DNA of 64,000 bases, from assembly GCF_014634805.1 (NCBI RefSeq), contig NZ_BMBS01000003.1, forward strand, positions 1-64,000, written 5' to 3'. Below, piece by piece: positions 16,935 through 26,286 of the stretch. Made by a program: the position numbers and the translations under genes. The stretch comes from Leuconostoc falkenbergense. GTDB lineage: Bacteria > Bacillota > Bacilli > Lactobacillales > Lactobacillaceae. The notes under the pieces were generated by a model that was not told where the DNA came from, did no database searches, and was given only the letters and a program-made list of their open reading frames with translations. Position 1 is the stretch's first letter. Every line of letters begins with the position of its first letter.

Positions 16935-19900
16935 ATGAGTAAGCAAGAGCATAATTTTACAGCAACGCCAACCGTTAAATTTAAGATGTATAAGGCAAAA
17001 AAGCAATGGGTAATGGCCGCGTTGGCCTTTATGACTGGTGCTGCAATTATGGTTGATCACGCCACAGTTAGCGCAGATACAATAGACGCACAGGCTGTTA
17101 CGCAAGTTACAGACAATACTCAGCAATCAGATATTTCGGACACAAACACTAATTCTGTTGTTAGTCATGTGAATGTTTTAACAAGTGAAAGCGCAAATGC
17201 TGCTGACACATCTGTATCAACTAATGTTCAGACTGATTCAGATAATAGTTTGGTTGACAATAGTCAGAACCAGACCGCACAAAATACTCAGCAAAGTATT
17301 AATACTGTCAGCAATCAAGACAACTCGTCAACAGTCAGCACGTCTACAACAAGTGAGCCAACAAAAGTTGATTCGCTTGACGATAATAATTTGAAGTCAC
17401 AATATAGTGATGACATGAAAGCATCAAATATAGACTATGTTAATGATGTTGTATCATCAGAGACTACGGTAAATGACTTGAGCGAGGTTCCTGATGGGAA
17501 TCAGTCAACGACGCGTGTGTACTATACAGAGACGCAGAAACTTAACCCACCAAAGGGATATATTAGTGGCACATTACCAGGATCTGCTGGTAGTATGAAG
17601 GCACATGTCGAGTTTGATCCACAGGTTGACAACATCACAATGACTGCCTTGACTGATAATGGCTACTTAAATATTGAAGATTCAGATGGGGAATGGGTAC
17701 ATTTAGACCCAGCTACTTTTAAAGTTCAAGTACCGACTGGAACTTTGAAGGTAAATGTACAAAAAATGACGGCTGATGATATACAGAAATTAATTACTGA
17801 ATTAGCCAATAACACAAAAATTAGCTATCAAGGTACAATGTATGATGCTGAAGTAAATGCCGATAGTAATGGTCATCGCTTTATGCTATTTAAAGATAGC
17901 AATCACAATGTTTTGAAAATATCCGCATTAACGGGCACTAATGTTCCAAGTGAAAAAAATGAAATAACAGTTGCTGTTGATATCGCCGATTCTTTACAGG
18001 TTGGTCAGCAACTAAATATGGATACAATGTTTGCGCTTGGTACTAACTTGTATGGCAATCAGGTTTCATATACGACTACTTACACCTATAAGACTGTTAC
18101 CAGTGAACAAATCGTTACTGGAAATATTGTGCCAAAGGATCCAGCAGGTAATCCAGTAGGACCAGAGACACCATACGGCCCAGTAGCACCAGGGACAACA
18201 ATTGACACACCGTATGGCCCAGTTGAAGTACCAGCAAATGGTGGCGATATTACAGTTACAGTAGCCACGGGCACGCCAGGGATTGCGGTTTATGAAAAAG
18301 TAGCTGTCGACGTCCCAGAACACATTGAACTGCCAGCAGAGACTGAACCAGGGATTGCGGTCTATGAAAAAGCAGCTGTCGACGTCCCAGAACATGTTGA
18401 ATTGCCAGCAGAGACTGAACCAGGAATTGCAGTCTATGAAAAAGCAGCTGTCGACGTCCCAGAACACGTGGAATTGCCAGCAGAATCCGAACCAGGGCTT
18501 GCGGTTTATGAAAAGGTAGCCGTGGATGTCCCAGAAGCACAAGGTTCAGCCGTAGATGTGCCAGAATACGTAGTAGCTGGAAACATTGTGCCAAAAGATC
18601 CAGCAGGCAATCCAGTAGGACCAGAGATACCATACGGCCCAGTTAAGCCAGGGACAACAGTTGACACACCATATGGCCCAGCTGAAGTACCAGCAAATGG
18701 TGGCGATATTACAGTTACAGTGGCCACGAGCACGCCAGGAATTGCGGTTTATGAAAAAGTAGCCGTAGACGTCCCAGAACACGTGGAATTGCCATCAGAG
18801 ACTGAACCAGGAGTTGCAGTCTATGAAAAAGTAGCCGTAGATGTCCCAGAACACATTGAACTGCCAGCAGAGACTGAACCAGGAATTGCAGTCTATGAAA
18901 AAGTAGCTGTCGATGTCCCGGAACACATTGAATTACTATCAGAGACTGAACCAGGGATTGCGGTCTATGAAAAAGTAGCTGTCGACGTCCCAGAACACAT
19001 TGAATTGCCAGCTGAAACTGAACCAGGAATTGCGGTCTATGAAAAGGTAGCCGTGGACATACCGGAACATGTTGCATTACCATCAGAGACTGAACCAGGG
19101 ATTGCAGTCTATGAAAAGGTAGCTGTAGACGTCCCAGAACACGTTGAATTGCCAGCAGAATCCGAACCAGGGCTTGCGGTCTATGAAAAGATAGCCGTGG
19201 ACATACCGGAACATGTTGAACTGCCATCAGAGACTGAACCAGGAATTGCAGTTTATGAAAAGGTAGCCGTGGACGTCCCAGAACATGTTGCATTACCAGC
19301 AGAAAACGAACCAGGAATTGCGGTCTATGAAAAAGTAGCTGTCGATGTCCCCGAAGCACAAGGTTCAGCCGTGGACGTCCCAGAATATGTAGTAGCTGGC
19401 AATATCGTACCTCAAGATGAGCATGGTAACCCAGTAGGACCAGAAATTCCATATGGCCCAGTTAAGCCAGGGACAACGGTTGACACACCGTATGGCCCAG
19501 TTGAAGTACCAACTAATGGTGGTGATGTTGTGATTCAAATCAAGACACCAGCAGTCGATGTCCCCGAAGCACAAGGTTCAGCCGTGGACGTGCCAGAGTA
19601 TGTAGTAGCTGGCAACATTGTGCCCAAAGATCCAGCAGGAAACCCAGTAGGACCAGAGATACCATACGGACCAGTAGCTCCTAAGACACCAATTGACACA
19701 CCATATGGTCCAGTGGTTGTCCCGGAGACAGGTGGCGATGTGGTAGTAACAATCAAGACAGCCGTCGATGTCCCAGAACATGTGGAATTGCCAGCAGAAA
19801 ACGAACCAGGTATTGCAGCCTATGAAAAGGTAGCTGTAGACGTCCCAGAACACGTTGAATTACCAGCAGAAAACGAACCAGGGCTTGCGGTTTATGAAAA

Positions 19901-21365
19901 GGTAGCCGTGGACATACCGGAACATGTTGCATTACCATCAGAGACTGAACCAGGTATTGCAGTCTATGAAAAGGTAGCTGTAGACGTCCCAGAACACGTT
20001 GAATTGCCAGCAGAAAACGAACCAGGGCTTGCGGTTTATGAAAAGGTAGCCGTGGACATACCGGAACATGTTGAACTGCCAGCAGAAACTGAACTAGGAA
20101 TTGCGGTCTATGAAAAGATAGCCGTAGACGTCCCAGAACACATTGAATTACCATCAGAGACTGAACCAGGAATTGCGGTCTATGAAAAGACAGCCGTGGG
20201 CGTCCCAGAACATGTTGAACTGCCAGCTGAAACTGAACCAGGAATTGCGGTCTATGAAAAGACAGCCGTGGGCGTCCCAGAACACATTGAATTGCCAGCA
20301 GAAAACGAACCAGGAGTTGCAGTCTATGAAAAAGTAGCCGTGGACATACCGGAACATGTTGCATTACCATCAGAAAACGAACCAGGAATTGCAGTCTATG
20401 AAAAGGTAGCTGCCGATGTTCCAGAAGCGCAAGGTTCAGCCGTAGATATGCCAGAATACGTAGTAGCTGGCAACATTGTGCCAAAAGATCCAGCAGGAAA
20501 TCCAGTAGGACCAGAGATGCCATACGGACCAGTTAAGCCAGGGACAACAATTGACACACCATACGGCCCAGTAATTGTCCCAGAGACAGGTGGCGATGTG
20601 GTTGTGACAATCAAGACAGCCGTAGACGTCCCAGAACACGTTGCATTGCCAGCAGAAAATGAACCAGGGATTGCGGTCTATGAAAAGGTAGCCGTAGACG
20701 TGCCAGAGTATGTAGTGGCAGGAAATATCGTACCTCAAGATGAGAATGGTAACTCTGTCGGGCCCAAAATTCCATATGGTCCACTTGAACCCAATTCTGG
20801 AATTGTGACGCCACATGGTATCGAGACGCCAGGCATTATCATTAACACACCGTATGGCCCAGTTGAAGTACCAGCAAATGGTGGGGATATTGTCGTTACG
20901 GTCGCTTCAGAAGTACCAGGGATTGCGGTCTATGAAAAGACAGCCGTAGACGTGCCAGAGTATGTAGTAGCTGGCAACATTGTGCCAGAAGATGAAAATG
21001 GTAATCCTGTTGGTCCAGAAATACCATACGGTCCAGTAGCACCGGGTACTACAATTGATACACCCTATGGTCCGGTCATTGTACCAGACGCAGGTGGTGA
21101 TGTTGCCATTGTCGTAAAAGTTGAGGAAAAGAAAAAATCCCCAATCGACGACATAAAAGAGAACAAAGATAATGATGTTGTGCTACCTGTTGCTAATCCT
21201 AGTAATGATGGTCAGCAAATCAATAGTGATCATAGTGAAAGCACAGACAAGCAATTACCAAAAACGAGTGCATCACAAAATAACGGCCATGTTGTAATAA
21301 GTGGCTTGATTTTGACAAGTTTGCTAGGCTTGTTAACACTCTTGAAAAGAAAAAATAACAACTAA
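16935..21365 (+). CDS. Giant repetitive wall-anchored surface protein (KxYKxGKxW-type signal, LPxTS sorting signal)
   Basis: The protein is about 1,476 residues from the ATG at 16935, which has GGGGA eight bases upstream; an ATG at 16920 would add five residues. The N-terminus carries a long signal peptide of the KxYKxGKxW type (KMYKAKKQW, then a hydrophobic stretch ending at ATVSADT). Residues 60-180 are Ser/Thr/Asn/Asp-rich. A unique region (about 190-390) may be the ligand-binding head. From there a stalk of about 1,000 residues holds some 21 copies of a 24-residue unit, VAVDVPEHVELPAETEPGIA followed by VYEK, interspersed with 7 copies of a roughly 55-residue AGNIVPxDxxGNPVGP...PYGP module. 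The C-terminus has LPKTS, a hydrophobic helix and a KRKN tail for sortase. Likely an adhesin; the ligand is unknown. Confidence 0.88.
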   Translation: MSKQEHNFTATPTVKFKMYKAKKQWVMAALAFMTGAAIMVDHATVSADTIDAQAVTQVTDNTQQSDISDTNTNSVVSHVNVLTSESANAADTSVSTNVQTDSDNSLVDNSQNQTAQNTQQSINTVSNQDNSSTVSTSTTSEPTKVDSLDDNNLKSQYSDDMKASNIDYVNDVVSSETTVNDLSEVPDGNQSTTRVYYTETQKLNPPKGYISGTLPGSAGSMKAHVEFDPQVDNITMTALTDNGYLNIEDSDGEWVHLDPATFKVQVPTGTLKVNVQKMTADDIQKLITELANNTKISYQGTMYDAEVNADSNGHRFMLFKDSNHNVLKISALTGTNVPSEKNEITVAVDIADSLQVGQQLNMDTMFALGTNLYGNQVSYTTTYTYKTVTSEQIVTGNIVPKDPAGNPVGPETPYGPVAPGTTIDTPYGPVEVPANGGDITVTVATGTPGIAVYEKVAVDVPEHIELPAETEPGIAVYEKAAVDVPEHVELPAETEPGIAVYEKAAVDVPEHVELPAESEPGLAVYEKVAVDVPEAQGSAVDVPEYVVAGNIVPKDPAGNPVGPEIPYGPVKPGTTVDTPYGPAEVPANGGDITVTVATSTPGIAVYEKVAVDVPEHVELPSETEPGVAVYEKVAVDVPEHIELPAETEPGIAVYEKVAVDVPEHIELLSETEPGIAVYEKVAVDVPEHIELPAETEPGIAVYEKVAVDIPEHVALPSETEPGIAVYEKVAVDVPEHVELPAESEPGLAVYEKIAVDIPEHVELPSETEPGIAVYEKVAVDVPEHVALPAENEPGIAVYEKVAVDVPEAQGSAVDVPEYVVAGNIVPQDEHGNPVGPEIPYGPVKPGTTVDTPYGPVEVPTNGGDVVIQIKTPAVDVPEAQGSAVDVPEYVVAGNIVPKDPAGNPVGPEIPYGPVAPKTPIDTPYGPVVVPETGGDVVVTIKTAVDVPEHVELPAENEPGIAAYEKVAVDVPEHVELPAENEPGLAVYEKVAVDIPEHVALPSETEPGIAVYEKVAVDVPEHVELPAENEPGLAVYEKVAVDIPEHVELPAETELGIAVYEKIAVDVPEHIELPSETEPGIAVYEKTAVGVPEHVELPAETEPGIAVYEKTAVGVPEHIELPAENEPGVAVYEKVAVDIPEHVALPSENEPGIAVYEKVAADVPEAQGSAVDMPEYVVAGNIVPKDPAGNPVGPEMPYGPVKPGTTIDTPYGPVIVPETGGDVVVTIKTAVDVPEHVALPAENEPGIAVYEKVAVDVPEYVVAGNIVPQDENGNSVGPKIPYGPLEPNSGIVTPHGIETPGIIINTPYGPVEVPANGGDIVVTVASEVPGIAVYEKTAVDVPEYVVAGNIVPEDENGNPVGPEIPYGPVAPGTTIDTPYGPVIVPDAGGDVAIVVKVEEKKKSPIDDIKENKDNDVVLPVANPSNDGQQINSDHSESTDKQLPKTSASQNNGHVVISGLILTSLLGLLTLLKRKNNN
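18109..21120 (+). repeat. 72-bp and ~165-bp coding repeats of the surface protein stalk
   Basis: About 21 near-identical 72-bp units (24 codons; variants PAET/PSET/PAEN, VEL/IEL/VAL) fall in four blocks of roughly 3, 8, 9 and 1, each block bounded by a longer module beginning AGNIVP and containing two PYGP motifs (7 copies). Synonymous sites vary between units, so the array is not brand new. Such arrays change length by recombination and are prone to assembly collapse. Confidence 0.9.
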
Positions 21366-21382
21366 TACAATAAATGAGTTGA

Positions 21383-21426
21383 AAAGACAGATTTAGTTTA
21401 TGATGAACTAAATCTGTCTTTTTTAA
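21383..21426 (+). terminator. Strong terminator after the giant surface protein gene
   Basis: AAGACAGATTTAGTT (from 21384) pairs perfectly with AACTAAATCTGTCTT across a 7-nt loop and runs into TTTTTT. Confidence 0.95.
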
Positions 21427-21836
21427 AATCTATAATTTGCTGAAAAACGAACGTTTAAAAATATAAGTTGAAAATTGTTCAAAAATAAAGAAGAATTTTT
21501 CTATGATAATGTGAATTAATGTACAAAGCCGTCTTAATAGAGATGTGTCTTTTTTTAATGTCAATATTTGGGTGTGCCAATCGTTTATTAACAAGATAAT
21601 ATAATGATACTGAAAGGGTTAATAAGTTAGATATCATCGTTATTATTCCCGTAAATATGAGGAAATGAACAATAGCATGTCAACACTTTGTGAAAAAAAT
21701 ATTCTATCATGACCGGCTCGTCGGGAACATCAGTGCGATGAATTACGAACAAATGTTTGTGAAGACGATTATTGTCATTGTACGCTCTCAAAAGGTCAAC
21801 TATGCTATGTAAATAGTGACATTGGAGGAGAAAATA
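21427..21836 (+). promoter_or_regulatory. 410-bp leader region of the deoxyribose/nucleoside operon
   Basis: No convincing gene lies here. The region should hold the operon promoter, but I cannot settle on a -35/-10 pair. A perfect palindrome, ACAAATGTTTGT (21749-21760), is the best operator candidate. It lies inside a 24-codon frame (ATG 21738) that has no good ribosome site. Confidence 0.35.
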
Positions 21837-23189
21837 ATGACAATATTTAAAACAAAAGCAGTTGTTCAGGCAGATGGCTACCTGAATAAAACACCACCTT
21901 TTCAGTTTATTTTACTATCACTCATGTTTCCATTATGGGGTGCTGCAGCTAGTTTGAACGATATTTTAATTACGCAATTTAAAGCAGTGTTTACGCTGTC
22001 AAATGTTGCCAGCGCATTTGTACAAAGTGCATTTTACTTGGGATATTTTGTACTGGCTATTCCAGCCAGTCGCGTGATTCAAAGAACGAGTTATAAAATT
22101 TCCATTTTAATTGGACTCGGGCTGTACATGGTCGGGTCGCTATTGTTCTTTCCAGCCAGTCAAATGGGAACATATAGCGTATTTTTAATTGCAATATTTG
22201 TTTTGGCAACAGGGTTGAGTTTTTTGGAAACTAGCGCCAATACCTATTCTAGTTTGTTAGGTCCTAAGCAACACGCCACTCTGAGACTCAATATTTCGCA
22301 AACATTTTATCCTGTGGGATCGATTTTAGGCATTATATTGGGAAAATATCTTATTTTTGGCAATGGAAAAAGTTTGGCGCAACAGATGGCAGGAATGAAC
22401 GCCAGCGAGAAACTCTCATTTGGGCACAAAGCTTTGGCACATACATTATTGCCTTATCAATGCTTGCTGGTGGTGTTAGGTGTTGCTTTTATCATCTTGG
22501 TTTTGACACAATACCCAAAGAAAAGGCAGCAATCACTAACTGTTGGACAACCAAATGCAAAGCTTCTGGACACACTCAAGTATTTATGGCAAAACAAGCC
22601 TTTTAAACAAGGCATTTTGGTTGAATTTTTCTATGTTGGTATGCAAACAGCGGTTTGGAGCTTTACAATTCGACTTGCTTTGACGTTGAATAGTCATTTT
22701 AATGAACGATATGCTAGTAATTTTATGATTTATGCCTATGTTGCTTTCTTTGTTGGTAAATTTATTGCCAACTTGTTAATACCAAAATTTGGTGCGGTTC
22801 ATGTTCTACTGTCGTATGGTGTGATGGGTATTGTAGCGTTGCTCTACGTCACATTGGTACATGATGTTTCAGCATTATATGCCTTAGTGCTAGTGAGTGG
22901 CTTGTTTGGACCGGGTTGGGCAACTATTTATTCGGAAACGATTAATACGGTTCAGGTGCCAATTCATTGTGAAACAGCCGGTGCTATTTTGGTTATGAGT
23001 ATTGTTGGTGGTGCGATTTTGCCACTGATACAAGGTGCTGTCGCTGATATGACGGATATGTCTACTAGTTTCAGCATTGATTTAATCGCTTTTGCCGTTG
23101 TCGCTTGGTTTGCCAAGACAATGGTACAGCAAGAAAGAGAGGCGCAACAGAATGACACAAAGAATCAATTTGCCGGAGAAATTATTTGA
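21837..23189 (+). CDS. deoP: FucP-family MFS sugar:H+ symporter, probable 2-deoxyribose permease
   Basis: This is a 450-residue, 12-helix major facilitator of the fucose permease subfamily: an N-terminal FPLWGAAASLNDILI segment, and LSFLETSANTYSSLLGP and LRLNISQTFYPVGSILG in helices 4-5, which are FucP hallmarks. The ATG at 21837 is preceded by GGAGGAGA; an upstream GTG is less likely. It heads a five-gene operon with epimerase, pentose kinase, phosphopentomutase and purine nucleoside phosphorylase; the same trio of permease, epimerase-like protein and kinase handles 2-deoxyribose in Salmonella (deoP, deoX, deoK). Fucose transport is unlikely because no fucose genes are present. Its 3' end overlaps the next gene by 38 bp. 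Confidence 0.75.
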   Translation: MTIFKTKAVVQADGYLNKTPPFQFILLSLMFPLWGAAASLNDILITQFKAVFTLSNVASAFVQSAFYLGYFVLAIPASRVIQRTSYKISILIGLGLYMVGSLLFFPASQMGTYSVFLIAIFVLATGLSFLETSANTYSSLLGPKQHATLRLNISQTFYPVGSILGIILGKYLIFGNGKSLAQQMAGMNASEKLSFGHKALAHTLLPYQCLLVVLGVAFIILVLTQYPKKRQQSLTVGQPNAKLLDTLKYLWQNKPFKQGILVEFFYVGMQTAVWSFTIRLALTLNSHFNERYASNFMIYAYVAFFVGKFIANLLIPKFGAVHVLLSYGVMGIVALLYVTLVHDVSALYALVLVSGLFGPGWATIYSETINTVQVPIHCETAGAILVMSIVGGAILPLIQGAVADMTDMSTSFSIDLIAFAVVAWFAKTMVQQEREAQQNDTKNQFAGEII

Positions 23190-24171
23190 CCAAGAACCTT
23201 ATAACATTTATCAAGATGAGCATTTTACGGTGACGACCATGCAATATGATACAGGCGTTGCCGGCTTGAAAATTAGTAATAATCGTGGCTACATTATGAT
23301 ACTACCTTTTCAAGGTTTCATGATTTGGGATGCCGTTTTTGATCAATTGTCTCTGAAAATGACATCAGCGTTTGATAAACCATACTCAGGAACGCAGGTG
23401 ACCGATACGTATGGCATGTTTCAATTTACATCTGGTGTTTTAGCTAGTGGTACGCCTAGTGAGACAGATACTCACTCATTGCATGGCGAATATCCTATGA
23501 CCAAACTTGATCATATTTATTTAGAAATTGACCAAGATAATATCATAATTGGCGGCGAGTACGAGTATGTAAAAGGATTTGGATATCATTATCGAACCCA
23601 TAATACTGTTATCATGCACGCAGGTTCAGCATTGATAGATATTGGATTAAAAGTGACTAATCTCAGCAACTATCAAACAATGCCTTTGCAATATTTGAAT
23701 CATCTTAATTATTGCTATGTGGATGGCGCAATGATGACAGCTAACATACCAGAGAATGCACTGACATTAAGACAATCAATCCCGTCCCATGTCAAACCGA
23801 CAGCCAGCTGGCGGGCATTTAATCAAGCGTTACAAGCAAGTGGTGAAGTCATTGAGGTGCTAGATAATGGTAGTCGTTTTGACCCGGAAATTGTATACAT
23901 GTCAACAGATTTGCGTCCGTTAGTTGACCGAGCTGTTTTTAAAATGTCACTACCAAATGGACCGACATTTGTTACGTCATTTAACACAAAAGAATTACCG
24001 TTTGTTACGAGGTGGTTGTTAAATAATCCTGATCAACAAGTAGCGGCATTTGCCATTCCGGGTACTAGTCACCCTGATGGGTATAACGCTGCTAGTCAAG
24101 CAGGTACTTTGATTCATCTTGCGGCTGGTAAAACACAGTCATTTACGGTTACGACTGGAATTGGAGAATAA
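23152..24171 (+). CDS. DUF4432 aldose 1-epimerase-like protein
   Basis: The 339-residue cytosolic protein has a galactose mutarotase-like fold. Segments such as NNRGYIMILPFQGFMIWDA, LHGEYP and QYLNHLNYCYVDGA, with the histidines at HGEYP and LNHLNY, suit a sugar-binding epimerase site. The ATG at 23152 (GAGAGGCG upstream) is preferred over a longer frame beginning inside the permease gene. Between a FucP-type permease and a deoxyribokinase-like kinase it is probably the DeoX/DeoM-type mutarotase that supplies the anomer used by the kinase (inference). Confidence 0.75.
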   Translation: MTQRINLPEKLFDQEPYNIYQDEHFTVTTMQYDTGVAGLKISNNRGYIMILPFQGFMIWDAVFDQLSLKMTSAFDKPYSGTQVTDTYGMFQFTSGVLASGTPSETDTHSLHGEYPMTKLDHIYLEIDQDNIIIGGEYEYVKGFGYHYRTHNTVIMHAGSALIDIGLKVTNLSNYQTMPLQYLNHLNYCYVDGAMMTANIPENALTLRQSIPSHVKPTASWRAFNQALQASGEVIEVLDNGSRFDPEIVYMSTDLRPLVDRAVFKMSLPNGPTFVTSFNTKELPFVTRWLLNNPDQQVAAFAIPGTSHPDGYNAASQAGTLIHLAAGKTQSFTVTTGIGE

Positions 24172-24172
24172 T

Positions 24173-25099
24173 ATGGTAAAAGATATTGATGTATTAGTCA
24201 TTGGGTCAAATGTAATGGATTTAATCAGCTATGTTGAGCGTTTACCGCATAAAGGCGAGACAGTTGAAGCACCAAGCTTTGAGATGGGATTTGGCGGTAA
24301 AGGTGCCAACCAAGCAGTAGCAGCCAGTCGATTGGGCGCTCGGGTTGCAATGCTAACGTGTGTTGGCAATGATGGCTTTGGCGTAAAAACACGTGCCAAT
24401 TTTGTGGCCAATCATATTGACATCAGTGGTGTATTAACAGGAAATCAGAGCAACGGCGTGGCACCAATTTTTGTCGAAAGTAACGGTGACAACCGTATCT
24501 TGATTGTGCAGGGTGCAAACACTGAACTCACACCAGAAGTATTGTTGGATAAAATCGACTTGATAAAACAAGCAAAGGTTATTGTGCTGCAACAAGAGAT
24601 ACCCATGCCAACTAATATTAAGGCCATTCATTTGGCAAAAAAATATAATATTCCAATTATTTATAACCCTGCACCGGCGCACAAATTACCGTTAGACGTT
24701 TTGCAAATGGTTGATTATCTGATTCCTAATGAATCTGAGCTTACTGCTATTACCAATATGCCAGTGTCAACAGTTCAGGAAACCAAATCTGCGGCGCGAC
24801 GTTTGTTGTCATTTGGCGTGGCAAATGTCATTGTGACAATGGGCGAACGTGGTGCGCTTTGGATGACGGCAGGCCAGAAAGAAACACTAGTTGATGGTCA
24901 AAATGTTAATGCCATTGATACCACCGGTGCAGGTGATGCGTTTGTCGGTGCGTTTGCACATTATTTTGCTCAAGGTCAGTCACTTGATGCAGCAATTGCT
25001 CAAGCTAATGCCTATGCTGCGCTGTCTGTCATGGCGCGTGGTACGCAAAAATCTTATCCCAATATATGCAGTCACGTGACAAAGGAGGTTCAAGCATGA
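24173..25099 (+). CDS. deoK: PfkB-family pentose kinase, probable deoxyribokinase
   Basis: The 308-residue kinase shares the ribokinase fold: GGKGANQAVA near residue 43 and the DTTGAGDAF anion-hole/catalytic motif near 253. The N-terminal sugar-binding segment reads GSNVMDLISY, where ribokinase normally has GSxNxD; the GSNxxDLI form and the VTMGERGALWM and RGTQKSYP segments are, from memory, those of deoxyribokinase DeoK. It would make 2-deoxyribose-5-phosphate. Start ATG 24173, two bases after the epimerase stop, with TTGGAGAA. Ribokinase remains the alternative. Confidence 0.75.
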   Translation: MVKDIDVLVIGSNVMDLISYVERLPHKGETVEAPSFEMGFGGKGANQAVAASRLGARVAMLTCVGNDGFGVKTRANFVANHIDISGVLTGNQSNGVAPIFVESNGDNRILIVQGANTELTPEVLLDKIDLIKQAKVIVLQQEIPMPTNIKAIHLAKKYNIPIIYNPAPAHKLPLDVLQMVDYLIPNESELTAITNMPVSTVQETKSAARRLLSFGVANVIVTMGERGALWMTAGQKETLVDGQNVNAIDTTGAGDAFVGAFAHYFAQGQSLDAAIAQANAYAALSVMARGTQKSYPNICSHVTKEVQA

Positions 25100-26286
25100 A
25101 GCCTTTTAAACGGATTATGGTCATTGTTTTGGATTCGGTGGGTGCTGGCGCGGCACCTGATGCAGCTACCTTTAATGATGTTGGCGCTGACACGATCGGG
25201 CATGTTGCGCAAGTGTATCATGGTCGGTTGCATTTGCCACATTTACAAGCAATGGGACTAGCTAATTTACACAAAGGCGGTCTGCAAGGTGTTGCTGTTG
25301 AGAGTCGGCCAATTGGTGATTTTGGGACTATGCAAGAAATATCAGCAGGCAAAGATAGCATGGATGGTCATTGGGAAATGATGGGCCTACCGGTTAAGCA
25401 ACCCTTAGCAACATTTCCAAATGGCTTTCCAGATGAGCTGGTAAGCAAAATTTCTGAATTTGCAAATCGGAAAATTTTGTTGAATCAACCCTATTCGGGG
25501 ACAGAAGCGCTAAAGGACTATGGTGAAGAACAGATGGTAACTGGCGGACTGATTGTCTACACATCTGGAGATTCGGTGTTACAAATTGCAGCGCATGAAA
25601 ACGTTGTGCCAGTAACTGAACTATATCGAATTTGTGAGTATGCACGTACATTAGTTAATCAGCCACCCTATCAAATGGGACGGGTAATCGCTAGACCGTT
25701 TGTGGGTCATGATGCGAGTGATTTTAAGCGTACGGCCAATCGGCGTGATTTTTCTCTGAAGCCCACTGGCAATACCGTATTGACAAGGTTACAAAAAATG
25801 AGTGTACCAGTGATTGGTATTGGTAAAGTTCAGGATATTTTTTCCGGTGAGGGAATTGATACGACTTATCATAATGACAGCAATGATAATGGCATGGTCC
25901 ACTTGCTGCATGTGATGGAGACTACACCAAAGGGTTTTGTGTTTACTAATTTAGTCGATTTTGATGCTATGTATGGTCATCGCAGGGATCCAATTGGTTT
26001 CGGACGTGCTTTAATGACATTTGATCAAGAGCTTGGTGATGTGTTAGGTAAGATGAATCACGATGATCTCATCATGGTTACAGCTGATCATGGCAATGAC
26101 CCGACTTTTCATGGTACTGATCATACACGTGAAGTGGTACCATTGTTGAGCTATTCACCAAGACTGATTAAATGCGGGAAAACGTTAGGCAGACGCCGAA
26201 CATTTGCTGACCTTGGGGCAACAATTTTAGATAATTTTGGTGGGCAACTAGACAATGGGACAAGTTTTTTAGGAGAATTACAATGA
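25096..26286 (+). CDS. deoB: Phosphopentomutase DeoB
   Basis: DeoB is 396 residues of the alkaline-phosphatase superfamily, dependent on Mn. It interconverts (deoxy)ribose-1-phosphate and -5-phosphate. Metal-site motifs are visible: DSVGAGAAPDA at the start, GKDSMDGHWEMMG with the phosphorylated residue region, and TADHGNDPTFHGTDHTRE near the C-terminus. AAGGAGG lies before the ATG, which overlaps the kinase stop (ATGA). It links the purine nucleoside phosphorylase product to central metabolism. Confidence 0.96.
   Translation: MKPFKRIMVIVLDSVGAGAAPDAATFNDVGADTIGHVAQVYHGRLHLPHLQAMGLANLHKGGLQGVAVESRPIGDFGTMQEISAGKDSMDGHWEMMGLPVKQPLATFPNGFPDELVSKISEFANRKILLNQPYSGTEALKDYGEEQMVTGGLIVYTSGDSVLQIAAHENVVPVTELYRICEYARTLVNQPPYQMGRVIARPFVGHDASDFKRTANRRDFSLKPTGNTVLTRLQKMSVPVIGIGKVQDIFSGEGIDTTYHNDSNDNGMVHLLHVMETTPKGFVFTNLVDFDAMYGHRRDPIGFGRALMTFDQELGDVLGKMNHDDLIMVTADHGNDPTFHGTDHTREVVPLLSYSPRLIKCGKTLGRRRTFADLGATILDNFGGQLDNGTSFLGELQ

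Noticed and set aside
18066-20816. Long open frames on the minus strand opposite the surface protein repeats
   Set aside because: They mirror the repeated codons of the plus-strand gene, lack ribosome sites, and give Trp/Cys/Phe- or Arg/Leu-rich nonsense repeats.
18109-21120. CRISPR-like repeated array
   Set aside because: The repeats are in frame, 72 bp long without unique spacers, and encode a regular protein motif.
23092-23151. Longer N-terminus of the DUF4432 protein
   Set aside because: It would lie deep within the permease gene; the ATG at 23152 with GAGAGG starts at the conserved region.
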